Shown in pieces: positions 22,331 through 30,307 of a stretch of DNA of 64,000 nt. Source of the DNA: Streptomyces smaragdinus (lineage in GTDB: Bacteria; Actinomycetota; Actinomycetes; Streptomycetales; Streptomycetaceae); NCBI RefSeq assembly GCF_009604385.1, contig NZ_WEGJ01000006.1, positions 62,001-126,000 on the forward strand, in the 5' to 3' direction. The translations under genes and the position numbers were made by a program. The notes beneath the pieces are model-generated. The model had not been told where the DNA came from. It saw only the letters and a program-made list of their open reading frames with translations, and did not search any database. The first letter of the stretch is position 1, and each line of letters begins with the position of its first letter.

Positions 22331-23560
22331 TCAGCGCCGTGAGGTGAACACCGGGATCCAGCGGCCGTCGGCGTCGGGGTTGCTGCCCCGGAAGCCGGAC
22401 AGGGTCTGGACCTTGTTACTGCCGATGCCGACCAGGACGAGGTGATTGCTGTACTCACCGCCGGCGTCGCACTCGGGGTCGCAGTCCCAGGCGATCAGAC
22501 GCTTGTCGTCGGCCCAGGCGAGCAGTTGCTGGGCGTGGACTTCGCCGGCCGTCGCGCCGGACCGGTTGAACAGGACCGCCGACATGGGCGGGGAGTTGCG
22601 CGTCATCCCCCCGGTAACGAGCCTTCCGTCGGGCGACAGGCCGGCATCGTCCGGATAGATCAGGAACCGCTCGGCCGACGGTCGTTCTGCCTCGTTGCCC
22701 TCGAGGTCGAAGTACTCGAAGGTCGATCCCTCGTCCGTGTACCCCCAGCCGCGGACCAGATCGGGGTCGGCGTCGCTGAAACTCAGGTCGTCCCGTCCGG
22801 CGGTCACGCCGAAGAGTCCGCTCCCGGTTGCCGAGACGCGGGCGGCGTACTCGCTCTCGCCCGAGGCCAGGTCGATGACGTAGAAACCGGTACGCGCCGA
22901 CGCCGGCTCCTCGTCGGAACCGTAGTGGTCCGGGTTCCGGGCGTACGCCGTGGCCAGCAGCCGGCGCCCGTCCTCGGCGAACTCCACCGACCCCACTCCC
23001 CTGTTCACCGGGATCCACTGGACCACCCGCATGGTGGCGAGACTGAGGATGCCGATGCGCTTCACCGGGAAGTCCCGTTCCAGGACCGCCGCCATCTGCA
23101 TGCCCGGAGCGACGTCGATCCAGCCCCAGTCGGTCTTCTCGTACCGCCCCGCACCCGGGTTGTACAGGTGCCAGATCGGGGTGGAGACCTTGCCGTCCTT
23201 CCCGTGCGTCTCGGAGTGCTCCTCCCGGTACGCCGACATCGCGATGTCCCCCGCGGCGATCAACTCACGCGGCGGCGACTGGTCCGGCCGTGCGATGACG
23301 TCCGTCTGCGGAATGTCCACGTGCGGAATGTCCGCCTGCGACACACCCGTCGGCGTCGCCTCCGGTCCGGGCTCGAGCAGCGGTCCGGCCACAGCGATCG
23401 CCACGACCGCCGCGACCACCGCGACGACCCCCGCGTAGCGGTGGATGCGGCGGCGGGTCCGGGTCCGCAGGGCCCGGTCGGCGAGGCCCGGCGACGGGGC
23501 GGGGGCCGCCTCCTCGGCGATGCCGCGCAGCGAGTCGCGCAGCAGCTCTTCGATGTTCAC
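22331..23560 (-). CDS. membrane-anchored propeller-like protein paired with a sigma factor
   Basis: This encodes 409 residues. A cytoplasmic N-terminus of about 40 residues (IEELLRDSLRGIAEE) precedes a single membrane helix at about 43-62. The large exported domain has repeated beta-strand/turn units (FAEDGRRLLATA, LSPDGRLVTGG, WADDKRLIAWD) like a WD/TolB propeller. The GTG start overlaps the sigma-factor stop as GTGA, the usual arrangement for a sigma factor and its membrane partner. An anti-sigma role for the N-terminal segment is inference; no ZAS zinc motif is present. The final codons lie in the tandem repeat. Confidence 0.75.
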   Translation of the reverse strand: MNIEELLRDSLRGIAEEAAPAPSPGLADRALRTRTRRRIHRYAGVVAVVAAVVAIAVAGPLLEPGPEATPTGVSQADIPHVDIPQTDVIARPDQSPPRELIAAGDIAMSAYREEHSETHGKDGKVSTPIWHLYNPGAGRYEKTDWGWIDVAPGMQMAAVLERDFPVKRIGILSLATMRVVQWIPVNRGVGSVEFAEDGRRLLATAYARNPDHYGSDEEPASARTGFYVIDLASGESEYAARVSATGSGLFGVTAGRDDLSFSDADPDLVRGWGYTDEGSTFEYFDLEGNEAERPSAERFLIYPDDAGLSPDGRLVTGGMTRNSPPMSAVLFNRSGATAGEVHAQQLLAWADDKRLIAWDCDPECDAGGEYSNHLVLVGIGSNKVQTLSGFRGSNPDADGRWIPVFTSRR

Positions 23561-24093
23561 TGTCCGACCTCCGAGAGGTTCTTCGGGCTGCCGCCCGGTG
23601 CGAAGACGGAGAGTTCGGGGGCCATGGCGCGCAGCTTGCCGAGCGCGCGGTGGGTGGTGCTGCGGACGGTGCCCACCGAGCAGCCGAGCAGTTCGGCGAC
23701 GTCGGCCTCGGCCAGGTCCTCGTAATAGCGCAGCACCAGCATGGTCCGCTGCCGGGTCGTGAGCCGCCGCAGCGCCCGTCCGACGACCAGGCGCAGCTCC
23801 ACGGCGTTCGCGAGGTCGCCGCCGGATCCTTCCGGCGGCTCGGCGACGCTCTGTTCCCGGCCGGGCCACTTGAGCCGCCACCGCCCGATCTGCTGGCGGT
23901 AGAGCACCTGCCGTACGTACGCCTCGGGCTCCTCGATCCGCTGCCACCGCCCCGCGGCCTTGATCAGGGCGTTCTGCAGCAGGTCCTCGGCCGCCCCCGT
24001 GTCGCCGCCGCTGAGCAGCAGCGCCAGTCTGAGCAGTACGGCGGACCGGCCCTCCACGAACTCCCGGAAGCTGTCCTCACTCGCCGGATCCAC
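23557..24093 (-). CDS. SigE-family ECF-type RNA polymerase sigma factor
   Basis: This encodes 178 residues. Region 2 is FREFVEGRSAVLLRLALLLS and AEDLLQNALIKAAGRW; region 4 is LTTRQRTMLVLRYYEDL and GCSVGTVRSTTHRALGKL. The FVEGRSxxLLRxAxLLSGD pattern is the Streptomyces SigE-family (SigE-like group) form. The GTG start follows GGAGGGGG with about 8 nt spacing. It is coupled to the downstream membrane propeller protein and divergent from a lipoprotein gene, which may be part of its regulon. Confidence 0.9.
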   Translation of the reverse strand: MDPASEDSFREFVEGRSAVLLRLALLLSGGDTGAAEDLLQNALIKAAGRWQRIEEPEAYVRQVLYRQQIGRWRLKWPGREQSVAEPPEGSGGDLANAVELRLVVGRALRRLTTRQRTMLVLRYYEDLAEADVAELLGCSVGTVRSTTHRALGKLRAMAPELSVFAPGGSPKNLSEVGQ

Positions 24094-24231
24094 AGCCCCA
24101 CCCCCTCCGTCGATGATGTGCGGCACCGGTGTCACCTGTGTAGACGCCCCGAGGGGTACGCGGCTATGCGTCGCGTCGCCGCCGAGGGCTAAAGTGATCA
24201 CGTTCAGGTGCGACGTGGGGATTGGGTACAA

Positions 24232-24762
24232 GTGAACGTGCAACAGCTGGGTTTGCTGACAGGCGCCGCCCTCACGGCGCTCGTGTTCCTCACCGCGTGC
24301 AGCGGTTCCCGGGAGCCGGGTCCCGACCCGTCCCTGTCCGCCGCCCCGCCCGTCGACCAGGCCGAGGCGCGGTCCCCGAAGGCGCTCCTCGCGGAGGAGG
24401 TCAAGACGGATCTGGAGAAGCGTCTGGGCGTCCACGAGAGCGAGTTCGGCTCCGGCACGGGCTCGGCGTGTTCGACCCGCTCGGCCACGATGTTCACGCA
24501 GGAGTGCGCGACGACGGCGGCGGCCACGGCGGAGGACGCGGCGTTCGCCCTCACGAAGACGGAGGGCCACGAGGGCTTCGCGACCCTCCGCTCGGTGGCG
24601 GCGAAGATCCAGACCTCGGTGTCCGACTACCGCCGCCTCAAGTGCGCCTCGGGCCCCGAGAACCCCGAGGTCCGCGACTCCTGCCTGGCCCCGGCGGCGG
24701 TCATCGCGGGAGCGTTCCCGGAGCTGCGCGGCGGCGCGAACCTGGGCCTGGCGGGCAAGTAG
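24232..24762 (+). CDS. small lipoprotein, unknown function
   Basis: This encodes 176 residues from a GTG start. The N-terminal hydrophobic segment ends in a lipobox LTAC with the lipidated Cys at residue 23, so the protein is anchored outside the membrane. The mature part is helical and contains four more cysteines (ACST, QECAT, LKCASG, DSCLA), probably two disulfides. A GTG eight codons upstream is an alternative start. It is divergent from the sigma factor gene across 138 bp. Confidence 0.75.
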   Translation: MNVQQLGLLTGAALTALVFLTACSGSREPGPDPSLSAAPPVDQAEARSPKALLAEEVKTDLEKRLGVHESEFGSGTGSACSTRSATMFTQECATTAAATAEDAAFALTKTEGHEGFATLRSVAAKIQTSVSDYRRLKCASGPENPEVRDSCLAPAAVIAGAFPELRGGANLGLAGK

Positions 24763-24789
24763 GGGAGCCTGCCCGACGGTTTCCCGTGG

Positions 24790-25146
24790 TCAGCCGCCTT
24801 CGGGGGCGAGGCGGAACGGGGGGTTGAACGGACCCATCACCAGGAAGAGCGTGGTGTCCGTCGATGTGTCGACCAGGCGGTGGTACGAGGCCGCCGGGCT
24901 CTTGTCGTGGGGGGCCGGGAACTCGTCGGGGGCGGCCGGGGTCAGGTGGACCTCGTTGGAGCTGGCCTGTTTGAGGCGGCCCCGGAATTCGTGGAGCCAG
25001 TCCGGGTCGGGGCCCGTGGGGGTGAAGACCCTCAGCATGGCGACGTCGATCGTGTTCGCGGAGAAGGACGAGAGGTCCGGGGTCGTCATACGGGCCAGGT
25101 CCGCGGCCGCCCGGAGGTAGACCGCCTCGTCGTCGGGGGTGGGCAA
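24790..25146 (-). CDS. 118-aa protein downstream of the caspase-like gene
   Basis: This encodes 118 residues from a TTG start, supported by GGGAG about 8 nt upstream. The sequence is acidic with an N-terminal helix (DDEAVYLRAAADLARM) and a C-terminal hydrophobic strand TTLFLVMGPFNPPF. No family recognised. It lies 70 nt after the caspase-like gene on the same strand and is likely co-transcribed, so it may be an inhibitor, substrate or adaptor of that protease; this is inferred from position only. Confidence 0.6.
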   Translation of the reverse strand: MPTPDDEAVYLRAAADLARMTTPDLSSFSANTIDVAMLRVFTPTGPDPDWLHEFRGRLKQASSNEVHLTPAAPDEFPAPHDKSPAASYHRLVDTSTDTTLFLVMGPFNPPFRLAPEGG

Positions 25147-25216
25147 GGAGGGCTCCCTTCGGGTGGTGGGGACGGCGGTCGGACTCGGGTGCCGCCGTCC
25201 CCGTGTCGCCGGGGGG

Positions 25217-26839
25217 TCAGACGATGGCCGAGATGACGTACGGCAGTGCCGTGCCCACCACGTCCAGGGCGTCGTCCCAGAAGCTCTTCTTCTCGCTGGG
25301 GCTCATGCCCGCCGGCAGGTCCACCTGGATCTTTCCCGCGGTGGGACGGTCGCCCGGCTTGTAGTCCTTCGTGATCGCGTCGATGACGAGCGGCGCCGCG
25401 GTGGCGATCAGCGAGGCCACGAGTCCGAAGAACTTCTGGTCGGCGGCCCGGGCCGGCGGGACCGCGCGGGCGATCGCGCGCTGTGCCTCGGCCGGGTCGG
25501 CGGGCTTGGACATGGCCTTGCCGGGGCCGCCGCCGCTCTTGGTGAGCTCGTCGAGGACGGCCGGCACCACGACCCGCGCGAGCCGGGCCGCGGAGTCCCA
25601 GAAGCTCTTGTCCTGCAGGTTGTCCGTGTCGGACACGGTCGCGGACACGGCGTAGCTCTTTCCGCCGCCCGCCACGGACATGGCGGTCACCACGGCGGGG
25701 GCCAGGACGCTGGCCAGCGCGGGGGCGTCAGCCCTGATCTGGTCCATGGTCCAGTCCTCGAACCCCAGGCCCTTCCCCTTTCCCGCCGCCTGGGCGCCCG
25801 AGAGGAGTTCCTCCGTGACAGCGGTGACCTTGTCGAGTTGTGCTGTGGTCATTTCCTTTACCTCCGTTGTGGTGTTTCCGGTTGCCGCTCCCCCGCCGCT
25901 GTCGCCGCCGCCCGCGTGGGCGACCTCCTTGAGCATCTCCTCGACCTGACGGATCATTTCCTTGCTCTTCGTCTGCTGTCGGGAAACGAGCGTCTCGGAG
26001 AGGAGGTTCGGCTGGTCCGTGGGGACGAAGACGCACGGGGTCTGGCTCATGTTGAGGCTTTCGATCCGTGCCACGGTCCTGTCGCGCAGGGCGGAGACCG
26101 AGACGGTCGGATCCCATTCCGTGGTCAGGGCGTAGGTGAACGCCGAGAGCCCGGTGGTGGCGTCGCTGCCCGCCGCCGCGGTCTGGTCCGCCTGACAGGC
26201 GGTCAGCAGTACGGCGTTCAGCTCGGGGGTCCCGGTGACGGCGCCCTTGCTCTTGGGCACCTTGTGCGGAACGTGGGCCATATTGTTGGTGAGGGACGCC
26301 TCATTACGCAGCGTGGTGCGGCCGAACGGCTTCAACGCGCGGGCGAACGAGACGGATTTGGCCCGCGCCAGCAATTCGTCGCGCGGGGGTGTGAACACTT
26401 TGGTGCGTACGGTCTCCTGAAGTCCCTTGACGAAGAAGGACTTCTCCATGCCTCCCGAGTGGCAGGAGTCGAGCACCACGGTGAGGACGCCGTCCGGGAC
26501 GATCGCCGTGCGGTCGACGAGTTCCGTGTCCTCCAGGAACTCGTCGTACGAGCACAGCACCTCCGTCATGACGTCCCCCTTCAGATAGCGGTAGCCGTGG
26601 GAGGACTGGAAGAAGACCAGACGGTCTCCTTCCGCGGCGCCTTCCACCAGCCAGTCCAGTCCCTCGCGGGTCGCCGCGAGGGTCGCGTCGGCGTTGTGCA
26701 GCATTCGGATTCCGGAAGTGTCGAAGCCGATGTTCGCGAGCAGTTGGGAGAACGCCCCGGTATCGGCCACACAGCTGTTCAGGTTGTTCACCGGATCCGG
26801 ATACTCGTCGATGCCGACGAGCAACGCACGGTCTGTCAT
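25217..26839 (-). CDS. caspase-like (peptidase C14) protein with four hydrophobic C-terminal repeats
   Basis: This encodes 540 residues. The N-terminal 300 form a caspase/metacaspase domain: ALLVGIDEYPDP at the start, catalytic H81 in FFQSSHGYR and C126 in VVLDSCHSGG. A coiled-coil-prone linker (about 300-330) and a Gly-rich stretch follow. The C-terminal 180 residues hold four repeats at about 359, 411, 467 and 517, each an F/W-W/F-D start followed by a hydrophobic helix ending P-x-V (for example KSFWDSAARLARVVVPAV, KSFWDDALDVVGTALPYV). These helices could insert into membranes. I chose the ATG at 26839; one at 26845 is possible. No signal peptide. Confidence 0.88.
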   Translation of the reverse strand: MTDRALLVGIDEYPDPVNNLNSCVADTGAFSQLLANIGFDTSGIRMLHNADATLAATREGLDWLVEGAAEGDRLVFFQSSHGYRYLKGDVMTEVLCSYDEFLEDTELVDRTAIVPDGVLTVVLDSCHSGGMEKSFFVKGLQETVRTKVFTPPRDELLARAKSVSFARALKPFGRTTLRNEASLTNNMAHVPHKVPKSKGAVTGTPELNAVLLTACQADQTAAAGSDATTGLSAFTYALTTEWDPTVSVSALRDRTVARIESLNMSQTPCVFVPTDQPNLLSETLVSRQQTKSKEMIRQVEEMLKEVAHAGGGDSGGGAATGNTTTEVKEMTTAQLDKVTAVTEELLSGAQAAGKGKGLGFEDWTMDQIRADAPALASVLAPAVVTAMSVAGGGKSYAVSATVSDTDNLQDKSFWDSAARLARVVVPAVLDELTKSGGGPGKAMSKPADPAEAQRAIARAVPPARAADQKFFGLVASLIATAAPLVIDAITKDYKPGDRPTAGKIQVDLPAGMSPSEKKSFWDDALDVVGTALPYVISAIV

Positions 26840-27029
26840 CACCATCCCTTTCTTCGCAGACACACGGAGACCGCGTGTCAAGCAGGTGACGCATGTACAC
26901 CAACGGACGGATGGTTTCGTCGTGTCGGCTTGCTTTCATCGTTTGGCGTTGCTTCACGCCGGGCAAGTCGGCGGCGATTCATACTGCTGACTTAGGCGAG
27001 GGATTTTCCGTCGGGCGAAAGGCGCTCCG

Positions 27030-28070
27030 ATGCCACGGCCGGGGCAATTCAAAACAACGGTCGACGACCGTTTGTCCGAAAAGATCGCCCTGGCGTTGTT
27101 GATGAATGAATTTCCACCGGAAATGGTGGACCGGGCGATCGCGGAATGCGGTCGCACCGAGCAGCGCATTCGCCTGCTGCCCGCCCGGACCGTGGTGTAT
27201 TTCGTGCTGGCCATATGCCTGTTCGCACATCGCAGCTACGCACAGGTGGCCCGTTCGCTGGCCGAGACGTCGGACTGGATGGCCGGTCCCCACCGCGCCC
27301 CGTCACGCGTGCCCACGACCGCGGCCGTCGCCCGGGCCCGCATGCGGCTCGGGCCGGAGCCCCTGGCACTGTTGTTCGCCAGGTCATCCGAAGGTGGTGA
27401 CCGGTGTGCCCGTTACCAGCGCCGGCGGGTGCTCACGGCCGACGCGATAACGGTCGCCGTCCCGGACACCCCGCAGAACCGCGCCCGTTACGGCCCCCCG
27501 GCCGACGGCACGGCGCAACCCACCGCCCGCCTCGTGGCCCTGGCGGAATGCGGCAGCCGCACCATCGTCACCGCCGCCCCCGGACCACGGACACCCGACC
27601 CCGGACACCCCCTCACCCGCGGCCTGATCGCCCCCCTCACCCGAGGCGACCTCCTGCTCACCGACCACACCCTGACCGGCCCCGGCACCCTCCCCGCCCT
27701 GCGCGCTGCCGGGGCGGACGTCCTGTGGCGAGCCGGCCCCCGGACCGCGCTCCCGGTGCACGTGGTCCTCCCGGACGGCAGCGGCTTGGGCACACTCGAA
27801 GGGCGTCCCCCCGCAGAAGTCCGCGTGATCGACGATCCGCCCCACCGCCTGATCACCACCCTGCTGGACCACGAACTGCACCCCCCGTCCCGGCTGCGCG
27901 CCCTCTACCGCCGGCGCTGGGAGCTCGGCGCCTCCTTCGCGGCCGTCGGCACCCTGCGGGCGGAGCGGGACACGCCGCCGGTGCTCAGGTCACGCTGGCC
28001 CGGCGGCGTCGAGCAGGAGCTGTGGGGGCATCTGCTCGTCCACCACGGCATCCGGTCCCTGCAGGCTTAG
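27030..28070 (+). CDS. IS4-family transposase, possibly reduced
   Basis: This encodes 346 residues. The IS4 N-terminal domain is clear (EKIALALLMNEFPPEMVDRA, RLLPARTVVYFVLAICLF), then a DDE core with D138 in LTADAITVAVPDTPQN, D212 in DLLLTDHTLTG and E298 in YRRRWELGASF. All three acids are present, but residues around them depart from the usual DGT and DRGFF forms, and the protein is shorter than typical members of 400 or more residues. It may be weakly active or inactive. The ATG follows AAAGG. Confidence 0.85.
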   Translation: MPRPGQFKTTVDDRLSEKIALALLMNEFPPEMVDRAIAECGRTEQRIRLLPARTVVYFVLAICLFAHRSYAQVARSLAETSDWMAGPHRAPSRVPTTAAVARARMRLGPEPLALLFARSSEGGDRCARYQRRRVLTADAITVAVPDTPQNRARYGPPADGTAQPTARLVALAECGSRTIVTAAPGPRTPDPGHPLTRGLIAPLTRGDLLLTDHTLTGPGTLPALRAAGADVLWRAGPRTALPVHVVLPDGSGLGTLEGRPPAEVRVIDDPPHRLITTLLDHELHPPSRLRALYRRRWELGASFAAVGTLRAERDTPPVLRSRWPGGVEQELWGHLLVHHGIRSLQA

Positions 28071-28072
28071 GG

Positions 28073-28103
28073 CCTGTCGCCCGCGCGGAACGCGGACGAC
28101 AGG
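28073..28103 (+). terminator. hairpin after the transposase gene
   Basis: CCTGTCGCCCGCG pairs with CGCGGACGACAGG, 12 of 13 pairs, around a 5-nt loop, starting 3 nt after the transposase stop and inside the element. Confidence 0.6.
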
Positions 28104-28124
28104 GAACTCGGACCAGGCCTTAAG

Positions 28125-29381
28125 TCAGCGCTCCGCCATCCCCGCCGTGAGCGTGCTCCCGTCGGACGGGTCCAGCAGCAGGAAGGATCCCGTGTGCCGG
28201 CCGTCGGCGTAGGCGTCGACCGGTAGGGGCTCCGCGGTGCGGACGAGGACCCGGCCGATGTCGTTGGTGGTGAGCATGCCGGGCGACGCGTGGTGGGAGA
28301 GGTCCTCCAGGGTCAGCCGGGAGGGGATGTCCCGTACGACGGCCTTGACGGTGCGGGTGGTGTGCTTGAGCAGGACCCGGGCGCCCGGTGTGAGGGGGCG
28401 TTCGTGCAGGTGGCAGACGGTGGCCGTGATCTCCCGGGTGGTCGCGGGGGCGGTCGCCGTGGGGGTGATCAGGTCGCCGCGGGAGATGTCGAGGGCGTCC
28501 GCCAGGAGGACGGTCACCGACTGGGGCGCCCAGGCCTCGGCCACGGACCGCCCGAGGACGTCGATGCCGGTGATCGTGGAGGTCAGGCCGGAGGGCAGGA
28601 CGGTCACCGGGTCGCCGACGCGCAGCACTCCGGAGGCGATCCGGCCGGCGTAGCCCCGGTAGTCGGGGTGCTCGGGGGTCTGCGGGCGGATCACGTACTG
28701 GACGGGGAGGCGGGCCGGGTCGGCGGAGGGGTCCGAGGCGACGGGCACGGTCTCGAGGTGTTCCAGGACGGTGGGGCCGCCGTACCAGTCCATGTGCCGC
28801 GACGGCTCCACGACGTTGTCGCCGTGCAGCGCGGAGACCGGGATCGCGGTGACCTCGGGGACCCCGAGCCGGGTGGCGTACGCGGTGAACTCCTCGGCCG
28901 TACGGGCGAAGACGGCCTCGGCGTGACCGACGAGGTCCATCTTGTTGACGGCGAGGACGACGTGCGGGACCCGCAGCAGGGCGGCGACGGCGGCGTGCCG
29001 GCGGGTCTGCTCGACGACGCCGGCGCGGGCGTCGACCAGGATGATCGCCAGCTCGGCCGTGGACGCGCCGGTGACCATGTTCCGGGTGTACTGCACGTGA
29101 CCGGGGGTGTCGGCGAGGATGAACCGGCGGCGGGGCGTCGCGAAGTAGCGGTACGCGACATCGATGGTGATCCCCTGCTCCCGCTCGGCCCGCAGCCCGT
29201 CGGTCAGCAGCGCCAGATCGGGCCCTTCCCGCCCGCGGCTCCGGGAGGCCAGCGACACGGCCTCCAGCTGGTCGGCCAGGACCGACTTGGAGTCGTGCAG
29301 CAGCCGCCCCACCAGCGTCGACTTGCCGTCGTCGACGGAGCCGGCGGTGGCGAACCGCAGCAGCGAGGTGGTCGACGTCAT
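28125..29381 (-). CDS. cysN: sulfate adenylyltransferase GTPase subunit
   Basis: This encodes 418 residues of an EF-Tu-like GTPase: G1 GSVDDGKST (about 14-22), G3 DTPGH, G4 NKMD, then two beta-barrel domains. With CysD it makes APS from sulfate and ATP. There is no fused APS kinase (CysC) domain and no cysC nearby, so PAPS formation must be completed elsewhere. It is the last gene of the encapsulin operon, overlapping cysD by one base (TGATG). Its TGA lies within the right inverted repeat of the IS element, so the extreme C-terminus may have been reset by the insertion. Confidence 0.95.
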   Translation of the reverse strand: MTSTTSLLRFATAGSVDDGKSTLVGRLLHDSKSVLADQLEAVSLASRSRGREGPDLALLTDGLRAEREQGITIDVAYRYFATPRRRFILADTPGHVQYTRNMVTGASTAELAIILVDARAGVVEQTRRHAAVAALLRVPHVVLAVNKMDLVGHAEAVFARTAEEFTAYATRLGVPEVTAIPVSALHGDNVVEPSRHMDWYGGPTVLEHLETVPVASDPSADPARLPVQYVIRPQTPEHPDYRGYAGRIASGVLRVGDPVTVLPSGLTSTITGIDVLGRSVAEAWAPQSVTVLLADALDISRGDLITPTATAPATTREITATVCHLHERPLTPGARVLLKHTTRTVKAVVRDIPSRLTLEDLSHHASPGMLTTNDIGRVLVRTAEPLPVDAYADGRHTGSFLLLDPSDGSTLTAGMAER

Positions 29382-30307
29382 CAGAAGTACCCCTCGCGCT
29401 TACGGTCCTCCATGGCGGCCTCCGACAGCTTGTCGTCGGCCCGCGTCGCCCCCCGCTCGGTGAGCCGGGAGGCGGCGATCTCGGCGATGACCTCCGCCAC
29501 GGTCGTGGCCCCGGAGTCCACGGCCCCCGTGCAGGACATGTCACCCACCGTGCGGTAGCGCACCAGCCGCCGCTCCACGGCCTCCTCCTCGCGCGGCCCG
29601 CCCCACTCCCCGGGGGCCAGCCACATCCCCGAGCGCCGGAACACCTCGCGCTCGTGCGCGTAGTAGATCGCCGGGAGCTCGATCCCCTCCCGGGCGATGT
29701 ACTGCCACACGTCCAGCTCCGTCCAGTTCGACAGCGGGAACACGCGGACGTGCTCGCCCGGCGCGTGCCGCCCGTTGTACAGCTGCCACAGCTCGGGCCG
29801 CTGACGGCGCGGGTCCCAGGCGGAGAACTCGTCCCGCAGCGAGAACACCCGCTCCTTCGCCCGCGCCTTCTCCTCGTCCCGCCGCCCCCCGCCCAGCACC
29901 GCGTCGAACCGCTCGAGGCGGATGGTGTCCGTCAGCGGCACCGTCTGCAGCGGATTGCGCGTCCCGTCCGCCCGCTCCCGCAGCAGCCCGCCGTCGATGT
30001 ACTCCTGCACCGACGCCACGTACAGCCGCAGCCCGTGCCGCGCCACCGTCCGGTCGCGGTACTCCAGCACCTCAGGGAAGTTGTGCCCGGTGTCCACGTG
30101 CAGCAGCGCGAACGGCGGCGGCGCCGGCGCGAACGCCTTCAGCGCCAGATGCAGCATCACGGCGGAGTCCTTGCCGCCGGAGAAGAGGATCACCGGCCGC
30201 TCGAACTCCCCCGCCACCTCCCGCACGATGTGCACCGCCTCGGACTCCAGGACGTCCAGATGCGACAGCGCATACGTGTCGCGGGCCGCGGATGTCGCGG
30301 TCGTCAT
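29381..30307 (-). CDS. cysD: sulfate adenylyltransferase small subunit
   Basis: This encodes 308 residues of an ATP-pyrophosphatase-type subunit: PP-loop LFSGGKDSAVML (43-48 core), the HVDTGHNFPEVLEYRD segment and VFPLSNWTELDVWQYIAREG, all typical of CysD. Its ATG overlaps the stop of the encapsulin-like shell gene (ATGA), so it is co-translated with it. Cluster-embedded cysDN next to a sulfotransferase points to supply of activated sulfate for a specific product rather than general assimilation; no cysH or sir gene is present. Confidence 0.96.
   Translation of the reverse strand: MTTATSAARDTYALSHLDVLESEAVHIVREVAGEFERPVILFSGGKDSAVMLHLALKAFAPAPPPFALLHVDTGHNFPEVLEYRDRTVARHGLRLYVASVQEYIDGGLLRERADGTRNPLQTVPLTDTIRLERFDAVLGGGRRDEEKARAKERVFSLRDEFSAWDPRRQRPELWQLYNGRHAPGEHVRVFPLSNWTELDVWQYIAREGIELPAIYYAHEREVFRRSGMWLAPGEWGGPREEEAVERRLVRYRTVGDMSCTGAVDSGATTVAEVIAEIAASRLTERGATRADDKLSEAAMEDRKREGYF

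Larger units (their letters stand above)
22131..22345. repeat. tandem 99-100 bp repeat, about 2.2 copies, spanning two convergent gene ends
   Basis: GTCAGCGCCGTG begins a unit at 22131, again at 22230 and again at 22330. Units one (99 bp) and two (100 bp) stay alike throughout, including GGCGGTGCGTCCGGG and CGCTGTTCNCCTCGCG. The third is only about 16 bp. The first copy starts inside dapA and the last lies over the 3' end of the opposite gene. Each full copy carries its own GC hairpin (22159-22174 and 22257-22272). Confidence 0.85.
26986..28129 (+). mobile_element. IS4-type insertion element
   Basis: GCTGACTTAGGC (26986-26997) and the inverted GCCTTAAGTCAGC (28117-28129) are near-perfect terminal inverted repeats, differing by one A. 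They enclose a transposase gene and a hairpin. The right end overlaps the stop codon region of cysN. I could not find a clear target-site duplication: the outer flanks (CATACT and GCTCCG) differ. It separates the caspase locus from the encapsulin cluster. Confidence 0.65.
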
